A DNA stretch of 64,000 bases from Bacteroidota bacterium (lineage in GTDB: Bacteria > Bacteroidota > Bacteroidia > UKL13-3), in the NCBI GenBank assembly GCA_947460345.1, contig CANHGM010000015.1, forward strand, positions 1-64,000, read 5' to 3'. Shown here in pieces: positions 1 to 8,426 of the stretch. Position 1 is the stretch's first letter; every line of letters starts with the position of its first letter. Below the pieces are notes generated by a model. It was not told where the DNA came from. It saw only the letters and a program-made list of their open reading frames with translations, and searched no databases. The position numbers were made by a program, and so were the translations under genes.

Positions 1-1250
1 GCAGTTCCATAAGTAGCATCAGTAGCTCTAATGGTCATATTTTTAAATCTGAAGAAATTACCAGTATTTAAACCTAAGGTATAATTATTAGTAACATTTG
101 CAGCAAATGTTAAAATTCTAGAAGCAGCATTTCCAGCACCTCCATCAAAAGTGATGGTATTAGTTAATGAAGCACCAGTAACAGTATTAAGTGTTACTTG
201 TTCAGTATATGTACCAGAAGCCACACTAAAAGTAACAGGAGCAGAAACGCCACAATTGGTTAACGCCGTAACGGCAGCACCAAAAGTGGTATAGTTAGTA
301 GGGCCAGAACCAGCAGGGTCTATAGTATAAGCACCTGCTAAAGCCGAACAAACTATAAAATTATTTCTACAAGCAGTATCATTAGTAGCAGTAACTGTAC
401 CGCCACCATTTACATTGTTTAACCATACTTTTAAAGAATAAGTACCATTAGCAGGTATATTTAATTGAGTACTAAAAGTAGCTACATAAACTCCTCCAGC
501 AGGAACAGATAAACCAGAAAGAGATTGAGTTACAGCAGCATTAGAACCAAGTTTATATCCAATATCTACGCTTGTCATGGTAGTATTAGTTGTGTTAACC
601 ATTCTAAGTTGAATAGTATTATTACCTAATCCAATTGAAGCAGGCAAAATACCTGCTGCAATTCCATCAGCAGTACCAGCAGTAACTGCTAATGTGTAGT
701 CTTCAATTTCACCATAATTTAATGCACATGGATTACCAGATGGACTAGATCCAAAGTCTCCAGCAATACGCATTCTATATGCACCTTGAGCCGTTCCGCC
801 TGGTATAGTAAAACTTACAGAAACTAATGCACTTGCAGTATAATTACTAGAAGTCCAAACTAATTCAGGAGCAGAAGTACCAAACGTTCCATCATTGTTG
901 TAATCTACATAGATTTTAACTTGAGTATTATTTCCAGAACCATTGATAACCGAACCAGTGATATTACCACCAGCAGTACCATTTACTGTACTGTCTGAAA
1001 AATTAGCATATACAGGAAGAGATGAAGGAGGATAACCAGTTGTGTTGTTAATTGAACGCCCCGAACCTGATGTTAAGGTTACGTATGACATTCCCATACC
1101 ATAACTAGCTACATTTGAAACAGTTGGATTACAATAGGTAGGCGTCGTGTAGCACTGAGCCTTGGAGCTCGTGTAGTTCAGCACAAACAACAGCAGCAGC
1201 GTTGTGAGTGCAATGAATCTAGAAAAAGTGTGTTTAATTTTGCTTTTCAT
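1..1250 (-). CDS. N-terminal part of a giant secreted GEVED/beta-helix surface protein (runs off left edge)
   Basis: Open from an ATG at 1250 to the window edge (416 full codons), so only the N-terminus is present. Residues 1 to about 32 are a Sec signal peptide ending SSKAQ. Residues of about 40-187 resemble a GEVED domain, with the closing motif YGEIEDYTL. A CARDB-like beta domain follows (about 190-300). Then comes the opening of a right-handed beta-helix module (AYTIDPAGSG, later GTYTEQV and TNTITFDGG). That opening closely matches each module of the giant protein at 50388-64000, so the two are paralogs. Such proteins are exported by Sec and then usually by T9SS to the cell surface; the sorting domain expected at the C-terminus lies outside the window. 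The signal-peptide end of the gene is much richer in G+C than the rest. The exact ligand or role cannot be told. Confidence 0.9.
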   Translation of the reverse strand, partial: MKSKIKHTFSRFIALTTLLLLFVLNYTSSKAQCYTTPTYCNPTVSNVASYGMGMSYVTLTSGSGRSINNTTGYPPSSLPVYANFSDSTVNGTAGGNITGSVINGSGNNTQVKIYVDYNNDGTFGTSAPELVWTSSNYTASALVSVSFTIPGGTAQGAYRMRIAGDFGSSPSGNPCALNYGEIEDYTLAVTAGTADGIAAGILPASIGLGNNTIQLRMVNTTNTTMTSVDIGYKLGSNAAVTQSLSGLSVPAGGVYVATFSTQLNIPANGTYSLKVWLNNVNGGGTVTATNDTACRNNFIVCSALAGAYTIDPAGSGPTNYTTFGAAVTALTNCGVSAPVTFSVASGTYTEQVTLNTVTGASLTNTITFDGGAGNAASRILTFAANVTNNYTLGLNTGNFFRFKNMTIRATDATYGT

Positions 1251-1258
1251 GATTAATA

Positions 1259-1585
1259 TTAATTAAAGTAAGTTATTTGGTTTGACAATTTAAAATTACC
1301 TCTACCAAGCATATGAATGTTTTGTGCTTGAGGTAAAAGGTGAGAAGAAACCACTTGAATGCAATTGCTTTGTACTAATGAAGTGCTAACACTTTGTGAT
1401 ACTTGAATTGAAACATTGCTAGTGTTTGTGTTTGATGAACAAACAAAGCTAGAGCCTTTATTTAGTGAGATATTCACAACCTTAAAGGATGCAGCCTGCG
1501 TGAATTGATAATTCACTAAAAATAGCAATAGAATTGCTGAATGTTTAATGAAAAGTGAAAATGTGTGTGTAGATTTTTTTTCCAT
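1259..1585 (-). CDS. small secreted protein of unknown function
   Basis: A 108-residue protein whose stop lies 8 bases before the start of the large secreted protein at 1250, on the same strand, so the two are probably co-transcribed. It has a Sec signal peptide of about 31 residues ending FTQA. The mature part is about 77 residues, rich in Ser, Asn, Gln and Val, with two cysteines that could pair. The leader resembles that of the downstream giant protein in pattern (KxTHTFS.FI versus K.KHTFSRFI), which may reflect a shared origin or convergence. I recognise no domain. It could be an accessory of the giant protein or a remnant of a duplicated N-terminus. The ATG at 1585 is the only start that keeps the signal peptide. 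Confidence 0.6.
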   Translation of the reverse strand: MEKKSTHTFSLFIKHSAILLLFLVNYQFTQAASFKVVNISLNKGSSFVCSSNTNTSNVSIQVSQSVSTSLVQSNCIQVVSSHLLPQAQNIHMLGRGNFKLSNQITYFN

Positions 1586-1911
1586 ATTTTGTTTATTTGA
1601 TTTTTTATTAAAGTAGATAGATAGAACATCTAATATGCAATTTTCATAAATAAACTACATATTAACAAATTATTTTTAAATTATGACTTTAAAAATTTTT
1701 ATATCACTGATAATCAGATTATTTAATTTAATAAGAAATGTGGATAACTAACATTAATCTTACAAAAATAACATAAGTAAATCAGTATTTGACCATATTA
1801 AAGAGAAATAAGGGTTGCATGATATATACATATTTTATGTAAAACGAATGCGGAAAAAGTCCAAAATTACAGATAAATATATATCAATAAAAATTGAAAA
1901 ATGGCGGGGAA
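1586..1911. other. AT-rich intergenic stretch
   Basis: Very A+T-rich with several TATATA runs. It is the upstream region of the minus-strand pair 1585/1250 and should hold their promoter, but I see no clear TAnnTTTG element close to the start at 1585. No RNA gene or strong hairpin is visible. Confidence 0.5.
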
Positions 1912-2139
1912 TTAAAATGTATATATTTTATTTCTCATTTTTAAATAATATATATCAGCAATTGTTTTGCAAAAAACAAAAATGGATATAACAGTTAAAG
2001 TGGAAAGTACTTTGTATTGGGGATACTTTTCTTTTAAAAACATAAACGAAATAACACCCAAAACTATAATTACATGAATAACAATGGTTCTTGCATCAAT
2101 TACTGAAGACCAGTTTGTTAGATGCAAATTTTTATACAC
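1912..2139 (-). CDS. possible small two-helix membrane protein
   Basis: A 75-codon frame beginning with GTG in an otherwise empty region. The product would have two hydrophobic stretches of about 18-20 residues (residues about 18-36 and 44-62) separated by a charged loop (KEKYPQYK), and a basic C-terminus, as a small inner-membrane protein would. There is no recognisable family, no clear promoter element, and A+T-rich DNA can yield hydrophobic frames by chance. Treat it as tentative. Confidence 0.25.
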   Translation of the reverse strand: MYKNLHLTNWSSVIDARTIVIHVIIVLGVISFMFLKEKYPQYKVLSTLTVISIFVFCKTIADIYYLKMRNKIYTF

Positions 2140-2611
2140 TGGTTTTTATAAAAATTAACCAAACAATCAATAAGTTGATTGAAAATAAATATATATATAG
2201 TTAGATTAAAAAAAGTGTCTTTTTAAAAAAAAATATTTAAAATTGTGCTTTAAATCAACATTTTCAGAAGCCATTAATCCTATAAAAACAAATATAAAAA
2301 CTAAGTAAAATCTTAATATAAAAAGCCTAGCAACTATATATCTAAAAACTTTACCCATTCTAGAATCTCCATTCAAACGAATATGGAATTATCGTGCCCA
2401 AATATCATTTGATTCAGAACCTTTGGCAGTTAATATTATTAGACATTTACACCCGATAAAATGAGTGTTTCAACCCAATATAAATATATAATTGAAAACA
2501 GTGTCCAATGTTTTTCATAAATACTATATAAAGGTATCAAGTTTAGAAAAGACTGTGCAGCTATTTGTATATATATATAAACATTATAGAAAAAAAACGT
2601 TACAAATTATA
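2140..2611. other. AT-rich intergenic stretch
   Basis: No supported gene. The DNA has many short A/T runs and TATATA blocks. It lies downstream of the ChaN-like gene, but I see no convincing terminator hairpin. A short plus-strand frame at 2492-2689 runs into the ChaN-like gene and looks accidental. Confidence 0.5.
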
Positions 2612-3466
2612 TCAATAAGTGGTTGTTACATCTTCATCAACACAGATAATAAAATCAGCTTTGTCTATATTTTCTTTATCAAGTTTTGAAACATCGGCCT
2701 GGGTTACAGTGCTAATGGTTAAATATTTATAATTGGGAGATTGTTTTTTTAGATACCACAAAATTCCTTCAAAATGATCAGAGTGAAAAGCACCATTAAA
2801 ATGAATAAATAAATTATTAGCCATATAATTTTTAAGAATAAAATGAGCCATAGTTGCGTCTTTAGCTGCTTGAGCTTTAGGTAAATTTGCCCCCCCGTGA
2901 CCTTCAAACATGGCAAGCATTTGAACATATCCGGGCAAAGTAGAGTCATAAGCTATAGGCAAAGGAGCCAGCCAATTTTTTTCTGAAGAAGAAATAGAAT
3001 CAAGAGATTCGAAACCTCTTTTATACACCAAGCTAGCATATTTTCGAGGGATATTGGTTGCTATAAAAACAAGATGGCTGTCTTTAGCAAAATTAACCAG
3101 AGGAGCATAATCTGTTTTATAATTTGGCCATAGTCTTGCCAAAGTATCTAAACCTTTTTGTGTTATAGAACCAATTAAATAATTATTTAAAGCTTGTTGG
3201 TTATCTGACTCAAACATTTCAGCACCTAGCATTAACTTTCGTTTACTAAAACAATCTTTCAACACTTCTATTTGCAACCAATGAGCAATTGAAGAATTAT
3301 GTTGTTCTCCAAAAAGAACGATTTCAGATTTCTGAATCTGTTTTAACATCTGCTCGTAGGTAGTTTTTTTGCCATTTTTTTTATAAATAATATATGCTTG
3401 TTTATTTTGACCAATAGTATATAAAATTGTGAATAAAGTAAAAACAAAAGTGAATAAATATTTCAT
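2612..3466 (-). CDS. ChaN-like (DUF399, Cofac_haem_bdg) exported protein
   Basis: A 284-residue protein with a Sec signal peptide of about 19 residues (ending YTIGQ). Its body matches the ChaN / Cofac_haem_bdg family: the diagnostic FGEQHNS near residue 53, GAEMFESDNQQ near 82, and a C-terminal half with GHGG and HFNGAFHSDH, which supply conserved His residues. Family members in proteobacteria are outer-membrane lipoproteins that bind heme. This one lacks a lipobox, so it is probably periplasmic, and heme binding here is inferred from the family. It is divergently arranged to the DUF2851 gene. The ATG at 3466 is only 4 bases from a TAnnTTTG element, so the transcript may be leaderless. Confidence 0.85.
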   Translation of the reverse strand: MKYLFTFVFTLFTILYTIGQNKQAYIIYKKNGKKTTYEQMLKQIQKSEIVLFGEQHNSSIAHWLQIEVLKDCFSKRKLMLGAEMFESDNQQALNNYLIGSITQKGLDTLARLWPNYKTDYAPLVNFAKDSHLVFIATNIPRKYASLVYKRGFESLDSISSSEKNWLAPLPIAYDSTLPGYVQMLAMFEGHGGANLPKAQAAKDATMAHFILKNYMANNLFIHFNGAFHSDHFEGILWYLKKQSPNYKYLTISTVTQADVSKLDKENIDKADFIICVDEDVTTTY

Positions 3467-3470
3467 TCGT

Positions 3471-3478
3471 CAAATATA
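3471..3478 (-). promoter_or_regulatory. -7 element TATATTTG of the ChaN-like gene
   Basis: Matches the Bacteroidota -7 consensus TAnnTTTG on the minus strand. It ends 4 bases before the ATG at 3466. Confidence 0.55.
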
Positions 3479-3525
3479 GACCTATTAAAATTATATTTAT
3501 ATTCGTAATTGTTAAAAAATTGAAA

Positions 3526-4824
3526 ATGAAAGAAGAAATATTTTTTAAAGAACAATTGATACATTTTATATGGCAGCATGGTTTTTTTGATATTAAACAA
3601 CTTAAAACTATAGATGGTAAAGATGTAATTATACACCACAAAGGAATGTTAAACACTGATTCAGGAGCTGATTTTAGTAATGCTTTGGTTGAAATAGATG
3701 GAATAAAATGGGCTGGCAATATTGAATTACATTTATATACCAGTGATTGGGAAAAACACAACCACCAAAATAACAAAGCATATAATAATACCATACTACA
3801 TGTGGTGTATATACATGATAAAGAAATAAAAACTGAAGACAAACAACATATACCCATTATTGAATTAAAAAACAGAATACCCAATAAATATATTGAAACG
3901 TATAAATATCTAATAGAAAACAAAGAAAATATAGCTTGTGCTTCACAAATTAAAAACGTCAGGAGTATTACTAAAGAACAATGGTTGTCAAGTGTGTTGG
4001 TTGAACGATTGGTTGAAAAAAGTATGAAAGTAAAAGATATATATACACATACTCAAAATAATTGGGAAGAAACTTTTTATATATTAATTGCAACAAATTT
4101 TGGATTTAAGATAAACAATGAGACTATGATTCAACTTGCACAATCATTACCCCTACAGATAATAAGTAAACATAAAAATAGCTTACTTCAACTAGAAGCA
4201 TTGTTATTAGGTCAAGCTGGTTTTTTAGATAACAATTATACAGACGGCTACTTTAAAAATCTAAAAAGAGAATATATACATCTTAGAAATAAATTCGGGT
4301 TAAAATCTTTACCTAATCATATTTGGAAAATGATGCGAACTAGGCCTAGTAATTTTCCTACTATAAGACTTACTCAACTAGCATCTTTAATCCATCAATC
4401 ATCATATATGTTTTCAAAAATATTAGCCATCAATCATTATAAAGATGCTATGATGCTTTTGACATGCGAGTCGTCTGAATATTGGAATAGTCACTATCAA
4501 TTTGATGAAGAAACAGCCATAAAAAGCAAGAAAATAGGAGACCAATCTAAACACAATATCATAACCAATACAATTGTTCCGATGCTGTTTTTATATGGAA
4601 AAGAAAAGGGAATGGATGATTTTTGTGAAAAAGCAATTGATTTATTATATGAGATACCTGCAGAGAAAAACAATTTAATTGAAGAATGGAGCAAACACTA
4701 TTTGAAACCAAAAAACATGGCTGATAGTCAAGCACTCATTCACCTTAAAAACAACTACTGCAATTCACATAGGTGTCTAGAATGTATGATAGGAAAAGAA
4801 TTAGTTACGGGCCTTAAAATTTAA
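3526..4824 (+). CDS. DUF2851 family protein
   Basis: A 432-residue cytoplasmic protein of the DUF2851 family, found almost only in Bacteroidota and of unknown function. Recognisable features are the N-terminal GxDFxNA-type segment (DSGADFSNALVEIDG), WAGNIELHLYTSDW near residue 70, a nearby HNHQNNKAYNNTILHVVY stretch, and a cysteine-rich end (NNYCNSHRCLECMIG). The combination of acidic residues, an IELH motif and clustered Cys recalls nucleases, but I cannot assign an activity. I chose the ATG at 3526 over a TTG two codons earlier. No operon partner is adjacent; the CNNM gene 109 bases downstream has its own promoter. Confidence 0.88.
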   Translation: MKEEIFFKEQLIHFIWQHGFFDIKQLKTIDGKDVIIHHKGMLNTDSGADFSNALVEIDGIKWAGNIELHLYTSDWEKHNHQNNKAYNNTILHVVYIHDKEIKTEDKQHIPIIELKNRIPNKYIETYKYLIENKENIACASQIKNVRSITKEQWLSSVLVERLVEKSMKVKDIYTHTQNNWEETFYILIATNFGFKINNETMIQLAQSLPLQIISKHKNSLLQLEALLLGQAGFLDNNYTDGYFKNLKREYIHLRNKFGLKSLPNHIWKMMRTRPSNFPTIRLTQLASLIHQSSYMFSKILAINHYKDAMMLLTCESSEYWNSHYQFDEETAIKSKKIGDQSKHNIITNTIVPMLFLYGKEKGMDDFCEKAIDLLYEIPAEKNNLIEEWSKHYLKPKNMADSQALIHLKNNYCNSHRCLECMIGKELVTGLKI

Positions 4825-4909
4825 ATGTAAAAAGAGAATATTTTTGAGCATCTTACTTAAGATTCATATTATATTTAGTTAAAAACAATGGTATGAACAC
4901 ATTTTTATG

Positions 4910-4917
4910 TATTTTTG
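4910..4917 (+). promoter_or_regulatory. -7 element TATTTTTG of the CNNM transporter gene
   Basis: Exact TAnnTTTG match 16 bases before the ATG at 4934. No strong -33 TTTG is seen. Confidence 0.6.
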
Positions 4918-4933
4918 CACTATAATACTTTAA

Positions 4934-6196
4934 ATGGACAACTCCGTCATTATACTTTTTACACTTATTGCCTGTGCTTTTTTCTCAGGAATAGAAATAG
5001 CCTTTATCTCTTCAAACAAACTTAGATTACAACTTAAAAGCAAACAAGGTGACCGAATAGCCAATTTACTTATTCCGTTTGTTAAAACCCCTTCAAAATT
5101 TATTAGCACCACACTTGTAGGCAATAATATCAGCTTAGTTATCTATTCCATTTTTATGGAGCAGAAAATTTTGCATCCATTTTTTAACAATCTGATTCCT
5201 GACAAAAGTCAATTATTAAAAGTATTCTTAGAAACCTTAATATCTACTTTGTTCATACTTTTTACAGCTGAATTTTTACCAAAAGTATTGTTTAGAATTA
5301 ACCCTGATTTGGTTTTACAAGTATTGGCTTATCCATTTTTATTTTTTTACTATTTATTTTATCCACTTGTTCATTTCATCACTTGGTTGTCACGAAGATT
5401 TTTAAGCGGACTATTTAAATTAGAATGGAATGAGGGATATTCAGCATTTAACAAAGTAGATTTAGACAGGTATATAACTGAAAGTTCTACTAAAGATGTA
5501 AAAGAAGATTCAGAAGTAGACACTGAAATATTTAGAAATGCATTAGACTTTGGAAATGTAAAAGCTAGAGAATGTATGATTCCTAGAACAGAACTTGTTG
5601 CAATAGAATTAAGTGCAACTATAGAAGAATTATATTTAAAATTTACAGAATCAAATCATAGTAAGATAATCATATATCATGAAACTATTGATAATATTAT
5701 AGGATACGTGCATCAAACTTCATTGTTTAAAAAACCCAAAACAATTAAACAATGCTTAATACCTATAGTTATAGCTAATGAAAGTATGCCTGCACGCGAA
5801 CTATTAAATAAATTTACTTATTCAAGAAAAAGTATGGCTGTAGTGGTTGATGAATTTGGAGGAACTGCTGGTATTGTGTCTATTGAAGATATACTTGAAG
5901 AAATTTTAGGTGAAATAAAAGATGAGCATGACGATGAAGGTTTGACAGAAAAAAGAATAAATGAAAACGAATATATATTTTCAGCTAGATTAGAAGTAGA
6001 TTATATAAATGAGCAGTATCAACTTGAAATACCATATGGTGACTATGAAACACTTGCAGGATATATACTTAGCATACATGAAAGTATACCTTTAAAAGGC
6101 GAAAAAATACTTGATGAGCAATATATATATACCATTCTTTCAGTAGAAAATACACAAATAAAAGATATTCAAATAAACATAATTTCTTCGGAATGA
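4934..6196 (+). CDS. CNNM/CorC-HlyC family transporter (CBS-pair protein)
   Basis: A 420-residue inner-membrane protein. Residues 1 to about 165 form a DUF21/CNNM transmembrane domain (SGIEIAFISSNKLRLQ at the first helix, then LVGNNISLV). A soluble linker leads to two CBS motifs (about 205-320, including ARECMIPRTE and VVVDEFGGTAGIVSIED), and a CorC_HlyC domain ends the protein (about 340-415). Members are linked to Mg2+/Co2+ efflux or resistance; GldE of gliding bacteria is a paralog with the same layout. The stop overlaps the next start (ATGA at 6193-6196), so the following exported protein is translationally coupled. The ion specificity is inferred from the family only. Confidence 0.9.
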   Translation: MDNSVIILFTLIACAFFSGIEIAFISSNKLRLQLKSKQGDRIANLLIPFVKTPSKFISTTLVGNNISLVIYSIFMEQKILHPFFNNLIPDKSQLLKVFLETLISTLFILFTAEFLPKVLFRINPDLVLQVLAYPFLFFYYLFYPLVHFITWLSRRFLSGLFKLEWNEGYSAFNKVDLDRYITESSTKDVKEDSEVDTEIFRNALDFGNVKARECMIPRTELVAIELSATIEELYLKFTESNHSKIIIYHETIDNIIGYVHQTSLFKKPKTIKQCLIPIVIANESMPARELLNKFTYSRKSMAVVVDEFGGTAGIVSIEDILEEILGEIKDEHDDEGLTEKRINENEYIFSARLEVDYINEQYQLEIPYGDYETLAGYILSIHESIPLKGEKILDEQYIYTILSVENTQIKDIQINIISSE

Positions 6197-7140
6197 ACTT
6201 AACAAAACTATATATATTTTTTGTATATATATTTTTCTCTTGTACTATCACATCACAATCTGTAGTTTTAGATACTGATGCCGAAAAATATATGGCAAAT
6301 AGATTTGAAAAAATCACTTCAAAACTATTAGACTCATTGATTTCAGGACGTTTAAAAATAGATACCCTAGAAGTTAAAGAATTAAACATAGATCCTATTA
6401 AAAAAGAGTTCTCAGGTAAATATATATATTCAAAAAATTCTTATTCATCTATATTTTTAGAGGAATCATTTATTATAGATCCGAAAAATGTCTCTTTAAT
6501 TTGTAGATTTTCTGGAGATTTTATAGAAAATGATTGGAGCAATTTAAACAGCCTAAAACTAGGATGTGTGAATATAAAAAATAAAAACAAAGTAGATATA
6601 ATATTAACAACCATAGGGTTTAACAAATTTAACAAAACACTTTCAGAAGAAGACAAACAGATACTCAATTGGTATATAAATTATAAAGGTTTGTTTAGAA
6701 AAAACATATCATCATCGCCATGTTATATAGACTTACATGAGTTTAAAGAATATGGAAATTATATAATTTTTAACTTAAATTTAAGGCTTAGAAATTTTAT
6801 TTTAAATGGAAGATTAAGCACTTACAACAAACCAATATATATATATACCAAACATAATGGTTTAAGTATCTTAAAAACTGATACTATTGAAAGTATTTGG
6901 AACTATCAAATTCAACAATTCAAAACAGATACTTCTGTTAAAAGTGCATTTGTAATACAAGCTGATGGTGAGAAAAAATACTTTTGTGTATCTCCTACAC
7001 TAGCATTTGTTTTTAAAAATGCACTAGTAAAATCAACGCCCATTTATGATGGCTTTGTTATTTATGAAGACTTTAAACAATATATGAGTGAATCTGAAAT
7101 ATATATATTATGGAATGTGTATAAAAGTATTTATAATTAA
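6193..7140 (+). CDS. unknown exported protein coupled to the CNNM transporter
   Basis: A 315-residue protein with a Sec signal peptide of about 22 residues (ending TITSQ). Its ATG overlaps the stop of the CNNM transporter gene. The mature part has alternating hydrophobic and polar residues typical of beta structure and a duplicated-looking pattern: an Asp/Leu-rich N-terminal half (DTLEVKELNIDPIKKEF) and a Tyr-rich second half. I recognise no family. The tight coupling suggests that it acts with the transporter, perhaps as a periplasmic partner, but this is inference. The gene is unusually full of TATATA hexamers (eight separate sites). Confidence 0.75.
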   Translation: MNLTKLYIFFVYIFFSCTITSQSVVLDTDAEKYMANRFEKITSKLLDSLISGRLKIDTLEVKELNIDPIKKEFSGKYIYSKNSYSSIFLEESFIIDPKNVSLICRFSGDFIENDWSNLNSLKLGCVNIKNKNKVDIILTTIGFNKFNKTLSEEDKQILNWYINYKGLFRKNISSSPCYIDLHEFKEYGNYIIFNLNLRLRNFILNGRLSTYNKPIYIYTKHNGLSILKTDTIESIWNYQIQQFKTDTSVKSAFVIQADGEKKYFCVSPTLAFVFKNALVKSTPIYDGFVIYEDFKQYMSESEIYILWNVYKSIYN

Positions 7141-7195
7141 TTAGAATATTCGTTTTAAAATATATTTCTGTACCATTTTTTATGCATATTTTCAT

Positions 7196-7203
7196 TATTT
7201 TTG
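7196..7203 (+). promoter_or_regulatory. -7 element TATTTTTG of hmgA
   Basis: Exact TAnnTTTG match 25 bases before the ATG at 7229. Confidence 0.6.
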
Positions 7204-7228
7204 CCCAGATTAAAACAAAAAAACAATC

Positions 7229-8383
7229 ATGCCATTTTATTACAGATTAGGTGATATTCCTGCCAAAAGACATACACAGTTTCGAAAGCCAGATGGGAGT
7301 TTATATGCAGAAGAATTAGTATCTACAGAAGGCTTTTCAAGTATATACTCATTGGTATATCACTGTCATCCACCTACACTGGTAAAGCAAATAGGTGAAC
7401 CCATTGATAAAACACCTGTAGCCTTTTACGAAAAAAATTTACAGAACAGAAGTTTTCTCACCTTTAAAACAGCACCTACTGCAGACTATATAGAAAGTAG
7501 AAAAATATTGTTATATAACAATGATGTGTACTTAACAGCAGCTGCCCCCACTGAATCGATGAAGTATTTTTATAAAAATGCTGACAGCGATGAAGTGATT
7601 TTTGTGCATGAAGGAACAGGGAAATTTAAATCGTTATATGGCACCATAGATTTTGAATATGGTGATTATATAGTAATACCTAGAGGCACTATATATAAAC
7701 TTGAGTTTGATACCCCAAATAACAGGTTGTTTATCACAGAAAGCTTTAGTCCGATTAGACCCCCAAAAAGATATATAAACACATACGGACAATTACTTGA
7801 ACATTCACCTTATTGCGAACGTGATATCAAATTACCACATAGTCTTGAAACACATGACGAAAAAGGAGAATTTTTGGTGATGATTAAAAAGCAAGACAGT
7901 ATATGGCCATATACTCTAGCCTCACATCCATTTGATGCCATAGGATGGGATGGATTTCAATACCCTTACGGATTTTCTATACACAACTACGAGCCTATCA
8001 CAGGCAGGGTGCACATGCCACCGCCTATACATCAAACTTTTGAAGGACACAATTTTGTGATATGTTCATTTGTACCCAGACTATATGACTACCACCCACA
8101 ATCTATACCCGCACCATACAACCATAGCAATGTAGATAGCGATGAAGTATTATACTATGTGGATGGAGATTTTATGAGCAGAAAACATGTGGAGAGAGGT
8201 ATGATATCACTCCACCCTAAAGGCATACCACATGGCCCGCATCCAGGAACAGTTGAAAAATCAATTGGTGCAAAAGAGACCAAAGAATTGGCAGTGATGA
8301 TAGATCCGTTTTATCCTTTAAAAATAACTAAAGAAGCGGTAGAAATGGAAGATGTAAACTATTATAAAAGTTGGGTGGAGTAG
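7229..8383 (+). CDS. hmgA: homogentisate 1,2-dioxygenase
   Basis: A 384-residue enzyme that opens the ring of homogentisate to maleylacetoacetate in tyrosine and phenylalanine breakdown, using Fe(II) and O2. The cupin core is clear: VDSDEVLYYVDGDF near residues 302-315, and a Gly/Pro-rich HGPHPG at 335-340. The likely iron ligands are His299, Glu306 and His335. The 36-residue spacing between the two histidines equals that in the human enzyme (His335 and His371). The length is slightly shorter than the human enzyme but usual for bacterial homologs. No other gene of the pathway (hydroxyphenylpyruvate dioxygenase, fumarylacetoacetase) lies in this window. It has its own promoter and is convergent with the DUF4159 gene. 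Confidence 0.93.
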   Translation: MPFYYRLGDIPAKRHTQFRKPDGSLYAEELVSTEGFSSIYSLVYHCHPPTLVKQIGEPIDKTPVAFYEKNLQNRSFLTFKTAPTADYIESRKILLYNNDVYLTAAAPTESMKYFYKNADSDEVIFVHEGTGKFKSLYGTIDFEYGDYIVIPRGTIYKLEFDTPNNRLFITESFSPIRPPKRYINTYGQLLEHSPYCERDIKLPHSLETHDEKGEFLVMIKKQDSIWPYTLASHPFDAIGWDGFQYPYGFSIHNYEPITGRVHMPPPIHQTFEGHNFVICSFVPRLYDYHPQSIPAPYNHSNVDSDEVLYYVDGDFMSRKHVERGMISLHPKGIPHGPHPGTVEKSIGAKETKELAVMIDPFYPLKITKEAVEMEDVNYYKSWVE

Positions 8384-8426
8384 AAATGAATATATAAATT
8401 GTCGACTGACTGCTGTTTTTATATAT

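Noticed and set aside
2492-2689. 65-codon plus-strand frame before the ChaN-like gene
   Set aside because: It runs into the antisense of the ChaN-like gene, is Lys/Tyr/Ile-rich as random AT DNA would give, and has no promoter or family match.
3402-3923. 173-codon minus-strand frame overlapping DUF2851
   Set aside because: It lies antisense to a well-supported family gene and is just a hydrophobic shadow frame of A+T-rich DNA.
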